From contig JAJZOT010000110.1 in NCBI GenBank assembly GCA_021847855.1, positions 1 to 6,205 of the forward strand: 6,205 nucleotides of DNA, given 5' to 3'. Made by a program: the position numbers and the translations under genes. The notes under the pieces were generated by a model that ran no database searches, was not told the origin of the DNA, and saw nothing but the letters and a program-made list of their open reading frames with translations. Shown here in pieces: positions 1-5,296 of the stretch (within the stretch, counting starts at the first letter, position 1; each line of letters begins with the position of its first letter). This DNA comes from Thermoplasmata archaeon (GTDB lineage Archaea > Thermoplasmatota > Thermoplasmata > Thermoplasmatales > Thermoplasmataceae).

Positions 1-678
1 ATCAGTCTCAATCATGAAGTTTTTTTCTGAAGATATGGCATGTCTCACATTTGGCCGTGTTGCGAGTATGGATCTGGAGAGTACAGATTTAAATGAGAGA
101 TCATGTGGATATGCATGATGCTTGACCACCCTTGATGGGTCCATTCCGGATTTAACAGCCATTTTCTCCAGAAAGATATAATCATTCTCTCCCAGGTCCT
201 CAGTATGAAGGATAACAGGGCACATCAGATCTTTCGCAAATTCAAAGGATTGCACAAGAAGTGCATTGGAAGATTCCAGCACATCATTGTCACATGGAAA
301 ATGTGGGCGTCCGATCTCACCAATGGCATCCGCTCTTCCATCTCTGATAAGCCGTGCAGCCATTTCAAGTCCATTTTTCATATGTTCAACAGGATCAAGC
401 CCAGCATCCCTGAAAAAGAAGAAGTCCAGAGGGTATGGTCCCAGCGTAACAAGAACATTAATGTCAGTTTCCCTCTCTATCTTTTCCCTAATCCTGAGGG
501 TTCTGCGGTATATTTCCTCATAATATCCCACCGGTGGTATTCTATAATCAAGTATATTGACAAGATTGAATGAAGTGCCTCCAGACCTGGCAAATTCCCT
601 GACCGCTTCCATGAAGTAACCATCCTCCCTGAGATGCATGTGGTTGTCAAACACCACTGGAAATTTTTTTTCCGACAT
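1..678 (-). CDS. TatD-related metal-dependent hydrolase (COG1099-like), 3' end cut by window edge
   Basis: The minus strand is open from an ATG at 678-676 to the window edge: 226 codons with no stop. Seen in the protein are a DNHMH motif with H13 and H15, E121 within GEIGRPH, H158 in LHTED, H187/H188 in KHHAYPHD and D226 in ETD. In order and spacing these are the HxH, Glu, His, His and Asp metal ligands of the TatD/amidohydrolase TIM-barrel fold. The branch looks like the archaeal COG1099 group, whose substrate is not established, so nuclease activity should not be assumed. A GGAGGG ribosome-binding site lies at 690-685, seven to eight bases before the start, which fixes this ATG; the ATG at 692 is in another frame. 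The last ligand falls on the final visible codon, so probably only the C-terminal helices are missing. It is transcribed divergently from psmA. Fold assignment is secure; exact function is unknown. Confidence 0.88.
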   Translation of the reverse strand, partial: MSEKKFPVVFDNHMHLREDGYFMEAVREFARSGGTSFNLVNILDYRIPPVGYYEEIYRRTLRIREKIERETDINVLVTLGPYPLDFFFFRDAGLDPVEHMKNGLEMAARLIRDGRADAIGEIGRPHFPCDNDVLESSNALLVQSFEFAKDLMCPVILHTEDLGENDYIFLEKMAVKSGMDPSRVVKHHAYPHDLSFKSVLSRSILATRPNVRHAISSEKNFMIETD

Positions 679-681
679 AGA

Positions 682-722
682 CTTCCCTCCATTACCATAA
701 CCGAATGGGTAAATAATATTGT
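682..722 (-). promoter_or_regulatory. Putative promoter and ribosome-binding site of the hydrolase gene
   Basis: Read on the minus strand, an AT-rich tract (AATATTATTTA, 720-710) resembles an archaeal TATA element. Initiation about 25 bases downstream would fall near 690, right at the GGAGGG at 690-685 that precedes the ATG at 678. The ribosome-binding site is clear. The TATA element is inferred, and the tract is nearly symmetric, so it could equally face the plus strand. Confidence 0.4.
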
Positions 723-751
723 TCAGAAACATACCGATATCAGAAGGTGAA

Positions 752-889
752 ATGATGGTATTCAGATCATTTAGAGATAGATCTGTAAACAGGATCTTCT
801 TTCATATCCCGGCACTGGAAATATTCTGTTTTTATGATAAGATCCGGAAAATGAATCGTGGTGAACGGGGTCCTCATCAAAACGCTTAA
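752..889 (+). CDS. Doubtful 45-residue ORF in the divergent intergenic region
   Basis: An ORF of 45 codons starts with ATG ATG at 752-757 and ends with TAA at 887-889. What speaks for it is an AAGGTGA motif at 744-750 just before the two ATGs (1 nt to the first, 4 nt to the second, the latter being a normal spacing here) and an AT-rich tract about 30 bases further upstream. What speaks against it is that three of its seven arginine codons are CGG/CGT, while neighbouring genes mostly use AGA/AGG, and that I recognise no family. The product would be basic and partly aromatic, with no clear membrane segment or zinc motif. It may be a chance frame, or a small upstream ORF carried on a longer psmA transcript. 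No function is proposed. Confidence 0.2.
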   Translation: MMVFRSFRDRSVNRIFFHIPALEIFCFYDKIRKMNRGERGPHQNA

Positions 890-936
890 AGCTGAGAAAA
901 CTTTTATTATTTAAAAGACCTAAGGAATGAAGGTGA
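883..936 (+). promoter_or_regulatory. Putative psmA promoter and ribosome-binding site
   Basis: A purine run followed by an AT-rich stretch (GAGAAAA at 894-900, then CTTTTATTATTTAAAAG at 901-917) looks like an archaeal BRE plus TATA element. A second TATA-like CTTAAA lies at 885-890. AGGTGA at 931-936 sits five bases before the psmA ATG. Initiation from the 901-917 element would give a very short leader that barely includes this site, whereas the 885-890 element would leave a leader of about 25-30 nt. Which one is used cannot be decided from sequence. Confidence 0.5.
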
Positions 937-941
937 ATTAA

Positions 942-1646
942 ATGCAACAAGGTCAAATGGCTTACGATCGAGCTATCACTGTTTTTTCTCCAGACGGGAG
1001 ACTATTTCAGGTTGAGTATGCAAGAGAAGCAGTAAAGAAAGGGTCTACCGCTATGGGTATAAGATTCAAGAATGGGGTTGTTTTACTATCTGACAAGAGG
1101 GTTAGAAGCAGGCTTGTGGAACAGAACTCCCTTGAGAAAATACAGCTTATTGACGATAATGTGGCAACAGTTACTTCAGGACTGGTGGCTGATGCGAGAG
1201 TTCTCATAGATTTTGCAAGAATTGGAGCTCAGCAGGAAAAGATAACGTACGGTTCTCTGGTCAACATTGAGAATCTCGTGAAGAGGATTGCGGATCAGAT
1301 GCAGCAATATACACAGTATGGGGGTGTCAGACCATACGGTGTCTCCATGATCATAGCAGGAACAGATTCCCTTGGGGCAAGACTCTTTGACTGCGATCCT
1401 GCAGGAACAATAAATGAATACAAAGCCGCCGCCATAGGCATAGGCAAAGATGCCGTAACTGCATTCCTGGAAAAAGAGTACAAGGATGACATGTCCGAAT
1501 CCCAGGCAGTATCGCTTGGCATAAAGGCTCTGAAGTCATCAGTGGAAGATCCTGCAGAGTTTAAAGCCCCGGAAGTCGCAACCATCACTTCAGGCAACAA
1601 GATTAAAATATTTACAAAGGAAGAGGTCGAAAAATACCTCCCATAA
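942..1646 (+). CDS. psmA: 20S proteasome alpha subunit
   Basis: A protein of 234 residues, the normal length for an archaeal alpha subunit. Seven copies form each outer ring of the 20S core, gating access to the beta-ring proteolytic chamber and docking regulatory ATPases such as PAN or Cdc48-type AAA proteins. Visible are the gate element Y8-D9-R10 with P17, the alpha-specific N-terminal helix region (residues 20-32), and K66, matching the lysine of the pocket that binds the HbYX tails of the ATPases. There is no propeptide and no N-terminal catalytic threonine, as expected for alpha rather than beta. The N-terminus agrees with my memory of the Thermoplasma acidophilum protein almost residue for residue. 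AGGTGA at 931-936 supports the start. It heads the exosome-region genes, and 52 nt separate it from the SBDS gene. A T5 run directly after the stop (1647-1651) may allow termination. Confidence 0.98.
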   Translation: MQQGQMAYDRAITVFSPDGRLFQVEYAREAVKKGSTAMGIRFKNGVVLLSDKRVRSRLVEQNSLEKIQLIDDNVATVTSGLVADARVLIDFARIGAQQEKITYGSLVNIENLVKRIADQMQQYTQYGGVRPYGVSMIIAGTDSLGARLFDCDPAGTINEYKAAAIGIGKDAVTAFLEKEYKDDMSESQAVSLGIKALKSSVEDPAEFKAPEVATITSGNKIKIFTKEEVEKYLP

Positions 1647-1659
1647 TTTTTCAGCGTTA

Positions 1660-1698
1660 AAGGAAATAATTTTAATTCCATCCAGAGATTATGTAACC
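1660..1698 (+). promoter_or_regulatory. Putative leaderless promoter of the SBDS gene
   Basis: The 52-nt spacer after psmA contains AGGAAATAATTTTAATT (1661-1677), a purine-rich BRE-like stretch running into an AT-only tract centred near 1671. Archaeal initiation normally lies about 25-27 bases downstream of the TATA centre, which here is 1697-1699, the A of the SBDS ATG itself. No Shine-Dalgarno motif precedes that ATG (the bases before it are GATTATGTAACC). Both facts fit a leaderless transcript. This is inferred from spacing only. Confidence 0.5.
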
Positions 1699-2397
1699 AT
1701 GGTTAAGCTTGAGGATTCTATAGTGGCCAGGTTTGAATCCCATGGGCATAAGTTTGAGATTTTAGTTGATCCTGATGCAACAGATCGGATAAAAGAGGGG
1801 AAAATTGACCTGGAAAACGATCTTGCCCTGGATGAAATATTCAAGGATGCCAACAAAGGCGAAAAGGCTGGAGAGGAGACATTAAAGGAGGTTTTCAAGA
1901 CCACAGATGTAGCACAGGTGGCCATGGAGATCATAAGGAAAGGACAGATACAGCTCACAACAGAACAGAGACATGAGATGCTGGAGAAGAAGAGAAAGCA
2001 GATCATAGACATCATATCCAGGGAATCCATAAATCCACAGACAAACACACCGCATCCACCTGCAAGAATCTCGCAGGCAATCGACGAGGCCAAGATTCAT
2101 ATTGACCCTTTCAAAAGTGCAGGTGACCAGATTCAAACTGTGCTCAAGGGAATCAGGGTTCTTCTTCCAATCAGGTTTGAAAAGACCAGGATCGCTATAA
2201 AACTCACGGGAGACGCCTACGGTAAGGTATATGGCGATATAGTCAGGACCGGATATCTCGTAAAGGAGGAGTGGGGAAAAGACGGATCCTGGGTTGGGAT
2301 GATAGAAGTTCCATCAGGAATCCAGGGCGACATAATCAGCACGCTTACCAGAAAGGCCCGTGACAATATTGAAGTAAAGATAATAAAAGGAAAATAG
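1699..2397 (+). CDS. SBDS/Sdo1 family ribosome maturation protein
   Basis: A full-length archaeal SBDS orthologue of 232 residues. In eukaryotes SBDS works with the EF-2-like GTPase EFL1 to release eIF6 from the nascent 60S subunit; the archaeal protein is thought to act on 50S maturation with aIF6 and EF-2. The three expected domains are visible: the N-terminal FYSH domain (about 1-90, with ARFESHGHKFE, then the conserved ALDEIFKDANKGEKA and VFKTTD stretches), a helical middle domain (about 95-160, with QLTTEQRHEM, the invariant-looking INPQT followed by PHPPARI, and HIDPFKS), and a ferredoxin-like C-terminal domain (about 163-232, with LPIRFEKTRIAIK and the GSWVGMIEVPSG strand). The middle-domain signatures make the family call secure. 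It lies between psmA and the exosome genes, its usual archaeal place, but is separated from rrp4 by 312 nt and probably transcribed on its own or with psmA. Confidence 0.97.
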   Translation: MVKLEDSIVARFESHGHKFEILVDPDATDRIKEGKIDLENDLALDEIFKDANKGEKAGEETLKEVFKTTDVAQVAMEIIRKGQIQLTTEQRHEMLEKKRKQIIDIISRESINPQTNTPHPPARISQAIDEAKIHIDPFKSAGDQIQTVLKGIRVLLPIRFEKTRIAIKLTGDAYGKVYGDIVRTGYLVKEEWGKDGSWVGMIEVPSGIQGDIISTLTRKARDNIEVKIIKGK

Positions 2398-2631
2398 TAC
2401 TCTGTGCAAAGTGAAACAACCCTGAGATTCTTATGCAACCATAGCTGGCCACGGTACTGGCGGTTAAGCCACTTTCAGGATATTTCCGGATTCCGGTAAC
2501 ACTGGAGATGTTTACACCGCCGGACATTCTGAAAAAAATAATATACGAACTCAATATAGGGTTACTGTCAGGTGATGATAAGGGATTGAGTAATGGTGCT
2601 TTTGAGCAGATTCATTTAAATTTTATGATAA
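2398..2631. other. Intergenic region between SBDS and rrp4 genes, no convincing gene
   Basis: No feature here is supported well. On the plus strand one frame stays open from CTG 2445 to TAA 2649-2651 (68 codons) right after a TAG at 2442-2444. The only ATG with useful length is at 2508, giving 47 residues containing FTPPDILKKII and a FEQIHLNFMIKVY tail; GGAG at 2504-2507 abuts that ATG and is too close to serve as a ribosome-binding site. The frame reads like coding sequence (many NTN/ANA hydrophobic and lysine codons) but I recognise no family. A small imperfect hairpin could form from GCCA/TGGC around 2448-2460. It could be a decayed gene, a small protein gene, an RNA, or plain spacer. Confidence 0.3.
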
Positions 2632-2709
2632 AGGTTTATATGTGGTCTTAAACAGTAAGTTTTAAAATTTATCTGCTTGAACCGTCCATGAATAATTAAG
2701 AGGTGAAAT
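2632..2709 (+). promoter_or_regulatory. Putative promoter and ribosome-binding site of the exosome operon
   Basis: Two TATA-like tracts precede rrp4: TTTATAT at 2635-2641 and TTTTAAAATTTAT at 2660-2672. Initiation from the second would fall near 2692 and give a leader of about 18 nt that includes AGGTGA (2701-2706), three bases before the ATG at 2710. The first would give a leader of roughly 45 nt. The ribosome-binding site is clear; the choice of TATA element is inferred. Confidence 0.55.
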
Positions 2710-3381
2710 ATGGCAGAAATTAAGCAAATAGTTATGCCCGGGGATCTCATCAGTGAGGAACTGGGAAAACCTAGGAATGGCGTTTATAAAAATAGTGATG
2801 GCAAATACTGTTCTTCCTACTTTGGCATTATACAGAAGAATGAACAGGGTGTGGATATAGTTCCCTTCTCTGGAAGGTATGTGCCCAGAAGGGGCGACAA
2901 GGTCATAGGAAAGGTTCTCGAGGTTGGTCCTTCAATGTGGCCAATAGACATAAATTCGACATACAACACTCTTCTGCACATGAACGACACACCATGGAGA
3001 ACTACATCAGGAGATATCAAGAGATTTCTTGGCGTTGGTGACTACGTATACGCCAAGGTAATGACCCTGAATGAGATAAAAGAAAGCTGGATAACGCTGA
3101 AGGACGTTGGCCTGAGGAAGCTGGAAGGCGGGCACATCACATCAATTCCGGCGCCAAAGGTACCAAGAATCATAGGTAAGGGAGGGTCAATGGTCAATAT
3201 GATAAAGGATGCTACCAATACCAGGATAGTTGTGGGGCAGAACGGTCTCATATGGATTGACGGCACTCCAGAAGATGTGATTGAGGCAATAGCAGCAATA
3301 AGTATAGTGGAACAGGAAGCACATACTGTTGGGCTTACAGACAGAATGGAAAAATACCTGAAAGAAAGGTCGGTGAAATAA
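2710..3381 (+). CDS. rrp4: Exosome complex RNA-binding subunit Rrp4
   Basis: A 223-residue Rrp4, the S1/KH cap subunit that sits on the Rrp41-Rrp42 hexamer and feeds RNA into its channel. The N-terminal domain (about 1-55) carries the typical VMPGDL start and a Y-x-S-x-x-G-I strand; the S1 domain runs from about 62 to 133 ([15 protein letters not shown] to the WITLKD strand); the KH domain (about 145-205) has the GxxG loop as GKGG at 156-159 within IIGKGGSM, followed by the INP-like variable strand and an IWIDGTPED turn. The KH domain separates it from the Zn-ribbon cap protein Csl4, which is not encoded in this window. AGGTGA at 2701-2706 supports the start. It is the first gene of the compact exosome block; its stop codon shares one base with the rrp41 start (TAATG), and the last codons supply the rrp41 ribosome-binding site, so the two are probably translationally coupled. 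Confidence 0.97.
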   Translation: MAEIKQIVMPGDLISEELGKPRNGVYKNSDGKYCSSYFGIIQKNEQGVDIVPFSGRYVPRRGDKVIGKVLEVGPSMWPIDINSTYNTLLHMNDTPWRTTSGDIKRFLGVGDYVYAKVMTLNEIKESWITLKDVGLRKLEGGHITSIPAPKVPRIIGKGGSMVNMIKDATNTRIVVGQNGLIWIDGTPEDVIEAIAAISIVEQEAHTVGLTDRMEKYLKERSVK

Positions 3382-4121
3382 TGGGATCAGAAAGTAACAT
3401 TAAATTATTGGATGAAAATGGAATAAGACTGGATGGACGGACACCTGAACAGCTCAGGCCCATAAAAATTGAAACAAATGTACTGGAAAGAGCTGATGGA
3501 TCAGCCTACATAGAGTGGGGCGGCAACAAGATAATGGTGGCAGTTTACGGCCCAAGGGAGGGTTATCCCAAACACACACAGGATATAGAGAAAGCAGTTG
3601 TGAAGGCAAGATATAACATGGCCGCCTTCAGTGTGGATGAAAGGAAAAGACCGGGACCGGACAGAAGATCAGTTGAAATATCAAAGGTCGTATCAGAAGC
3701 ACTTAGCTCTGCCATAATGGTGGAGCAGTTCCCCCGGGCACAGATAGATGTGTTTATTGAGGTAATGCAGGCCGATGCAGGTACAAGAATTGCAGGTCTT
3801 ACGGCAGCTTCAGTGGCAGTAGCATCGGCAGGCATTCCCATGAGGGATATGGTTGTTGGATGCACAGCTGGAAAAGTGGAGGGGAAGGTCGTTCTTGACC
3901 TCTCCAAGGAAGAGGACAATTTCGGGCAGGCTGATCTTCCAATGGCAGTTCTATCCAGTAGCAAGAAGATAGTCCTGATACAGATGGATGGAGACTTGAG
4001 TCTGGAGGAGTTCGATCAGGCTTCAGAAATGATCCTGAAGGCAACTGACAATATAGCTGAAATTCAGCGTAATGCGCTGACATCGAGATACTCGGTAGAA
4101 AGCATAGGAGATGGTGAATAA
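3381..4121 (+). CDS. rrp41: Exosome catalytic subunit Rrp41 (phosphorolytic 3'-5' exoribonuclease)
   Basis: A 246-residue RNase PH-fold protein, the active subunit of the archaeal exosome. It removes 3' nucleotides with phosphate, giving nucleoside diphosphates, and can run in reverse to add A-rich tails. Key positions are present: the N-terminal [14 protein letters not shown] signature (15-28), R95-R96 in DRRS for RNA and phosphate contacts, the phosphate loop DAGTR (132-136), and acidic D179 and D185 with the same six-residue spacing as the catalytic aspartates of characterised archaeal Rrp41 (D182 and D188 in Sulfolobus, from memory). The site therefore looks intact. GGTGA at 3372-3376, inside the end of rrp4, lies four bases before the ATG. 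The start overlaps the rrp4 stop by one base, and the stop directly abuts the rrp42 start. Three Rrp41-Rrp42 heterodimers make the hexameric ring. Confidence 0.98.
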   Translation: MGSESNIKLLDENGIRLDGRTPEQLRPIKIETNVLERADGSAYIEWGGNKIMVAVYGPREGYPKHTQDIEKAVVKARYNMAAFSVDERKRPGPDRRSVEISKVVSEALSSAIMVEQFPRAQIDVFIEVMQADAGTRIAGLTAASVAVASAGIPMRDMVVGCTAGKVEGKVVLDLSKEEDNFGQADLPMAVLSSSKKIVLIQMDGDLSLEEFDQASEMILKATDNIAEIQRNALTSRYSVESIGDGE

Positions 4122-4904
4122 ATGCCAAGAGATGCACTGGGAGTGCTATCAGAAATCAAGAGGAGTTTTATAACAAAACAGTTAAAGGAGGGCAAAAGAG
4201 GAGATGGACGAGGAGTTCTCGATTTCAGGGAAGCATCCATAACAACCAATTACGTTCCAAGGGCTGCAGGTTCTGCCATGGTGCAACTGGGAAAAACAAG
4301 GGTTCTTGCAGGTGTAAAGATTGAATCAGGAGAACCATTTCCGGACACTCCAAACTCCGGAGTTCTGACGACAAATGTTGAGCTGCTGCCAATGGCGTTT
4401 CCAACATTCGAGGCGGGTCCACCAAACGAGACATCAATAGAAATTGCCAGGGTCGTTGACAGGGGAATAAGAGAAAGCAAGATGATAGATACCCAGAAGC
4501 TGGTAATAGAACCCGGAAAGAAAGTGTGGATTGTATTTGTTGACATAAACATCATGGATTTCGACGGCAATCTCATTGACGCCTGCACACTTGCTGCTGT
4601 TTCAGCATTGAGGACTGCCTACATTCCAGCTTCAAAGGAGGGTGGAAAGGACATGCCATTGCCTGTAGACCAGATTCCAGTATCCGTAACGATGGTGAAA
4701 ATTGGAGACGAGATCGTTTGTGATCCTGACCTGGAGGAAGAACAGCTTGGTTCTGCAAGATTAACAGTTACAACAACAGAGGACGGACATATCAGGGCCA
4801 TGCAGAAAGGAGACTCTGGAAGCTTTACACTGGACGAGATAAAAAAAGCTATAAAGATATCAAGTGATACAGGTGCTGCATTAAGGAAGAAATATTTCTC
4901 GTGA
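4122..4904 (+). CDS. rrp42: Exosome non-catalytic ring subunit Rrp42
   Basis: A 260-residue RNase PH-fold paralogue that alternates with Rrp41 in the exosome ring. It is needed for activity because it completes the RNA-binding path, but it does not carry the catalytic centre itself. The family pattern is clear: an N-terminal helical extension ending in GKRGDGRG (24-31), a LGKTRVLAGVK strand (56-66), the conserved ELLPMAFPTFEAGPP region (87-101), EIARVVDRGIRES (107-119), and DFDGNLIDACTLAA (146-159) where Rrp41 has its phosphate loop. The absence of the GTR motif there marks it as Rrp42 and not a second Rrp41. GGTGA at 4113-4117 lies four bases before the ATG, the same spacing as for rrp41, and the start follows the rrp41 stop with no gap, which should help keep the two partners at equal amounts. 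Confidence 0.97.
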   Translation: MPRDALGVLSEIKRSFITKQLKEGKRGDGRGVLDFREASITTNYVPRAAGSAMVQLGKTRVLAGVKIESGEPFPDTPNSGVLTTNVELLPMAFPTFEAGPPNETSIEIARVVDRGIRESKMIDTQKLVIEPGKKVWIVFVDINIMDFDGNLIDACTLAAVSALRTAYIPASKEGGKDMPLPVDQIPVSVTMVKIGDEIVCDPDLEEEQLGSARLTVTTTEDGHIRAMQKGDSGSFTLDEIKKAIKISSDTGAALRKKYFS

Positions 4905-4910
4905 TGTAAA

Positions 4911-5168
4911 ATGTCAAGACGAACTATAAAGGTAGGAGCAGCAGGACGATTCGGTCCAAGATACGGGGTTACTGTAAGGAAATCGTGGAACGAGATATAC
5001 AAGCAGAAGATACTTCTTTACACATGCCCATCCTGCAAGAAGAAGAAAGTGGAAAGGGTCGCATCAGGCATCTGGCAGTGCAGAAGCTGCAAATATAAGT
5101 TTGCAGGTGGATCATACAATCCTGAATACAGCCAGAAGATTGTTACGGAGATAAGCCAGAATGTATAA
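4911..5168 (+). CDS. rpl37ae: Large ribosomal subunit protein eL43 (L37Ae)
   Basis: An 85-residue zinc-ribbon protein of the archaeal/eukaryotic 50S/60S subunit, known as L37Ae in archaea and eL43 in the unified naming. The basic N-terminus with [16 protein letters not shown] (4-19) is the family signature, followed by two zinc pairs, CPSC (C39, C42) and CRSC (C57, C60), separated by a strand with GIWQ. All four zinc ligands are present, so a folded zinc ribbon is expected. The ATG lies six bases after the rrp42 stop; a GTGAT at 4901-4905 complements the 16S 3' end with five bases of spacing and overlaps that stop. Its place right after rrp42 and before rpoP is the standard order of the archaeal exosome superoperon. 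The last codons overlap the rpoP start by eight bases. Confidence 0.97.
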   Translation: MSRRTIKVGAAGRFGPRYGVTVRKSWNEIYKQKILLYTCPSCKKKKVERVASGIWQCRSCKYKFAGGSYNPEYSQKIVTEISQNV

Positions 5169-5292
5169 ATGCATAAGATGCGGAAGGCCTCTTGAAAAAT
5201 CTTTCGGAACCGCAGAAATAGAATGTGAATGCGGATCCCGAGTATTCATCAAGGAGAGGCCAGGCATCGAAAAGACAATTGTAGCAAGATAA
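5161..5292 (+). CDS. rpoP: DNA-directed RNA polymerase subunit P (Rpo12)
   Basis: A 43-residue protein, short but within the normal range for archaeal RpoP, the counterpart of eukaryotic Rpb12/ABC10-alpha, a zinc protein that anchors the Rpo3-Rpo10-Rpo11 assembly platform of RNA polymerase. It begins MYKCIRCG (C4 and C7, the usual first zinc pair) and continues with C22, C24, then [11 protein letters not shown] and a basic tail ending VAR, which match the family's CG-x-R-I-x-x-K-x-R end. The second pair is odd: family members usually have CxxCG, and here it reads ECECG, so the cysteines are only one residue apart. The bases at 5223-5234 read cleanly, so this is not an obvious misreading. GGAG at 5147-5150 lies ten bases before the ATG. 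The ATG lies inside the end of the L37Ae gene (8-nt overlap, ATGTATAA), suggesting translational coupling. Confidence 0.93.
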   Translation: MYKCIRCGRPLEKSFGTAEIECECGSRVFIKERPGIEKTIVAR

Positions 5293-5296
5293 TAAC

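Noticed and set aside
205..573. Plus-strand ORF of 122 codons opposite the hydrolase gene
   Set aside because: It is antisense to a frame with clear TatD-type metal motifs and resembles no family; its opening codons have no ribosome-binding site.
477..698. Minus-strand ORF of 73 codons starting at an ATG upstream of the hydrolase start
   Set aside because: It is in a different frame from the hydrolase and its product lacks the conserved motifs; the GGAGGG site is correctly spaced for the ATG at 678 and lies inside this ORF instead.
1647..1651. T5 run after psmA as a firm terminator
   Set aside because: Too short to call with confidence, and no hairpin precedes it; mentioned only as a possibility in the psmA entry.
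2345..2554. Minus-strand ORF of 69 codons over the SBDS end and the following gap
   Set aside because: It overlaps the SBDS 3' end, has no recognisable domain and no convincing ribosome-binding site; the hydrophobic stretch arises opposite ordinary coding sequence.
2572..2578. GTGATGA matching the C box of archaeal C/D-box guide RNAs
   Set aside because: No CUGA D or D' box lies at the required distance downstream and no terminal stem is seen, so a C/D guide RNA is not supported.
3563..3964. Minus-strand ORF of 133 codons opposite rrp41
   Set aside because: Antisense shadow of a well-conserved catalytic gene; rich in Ser, Ala and Thr, as expected from reverse-complemented codons.
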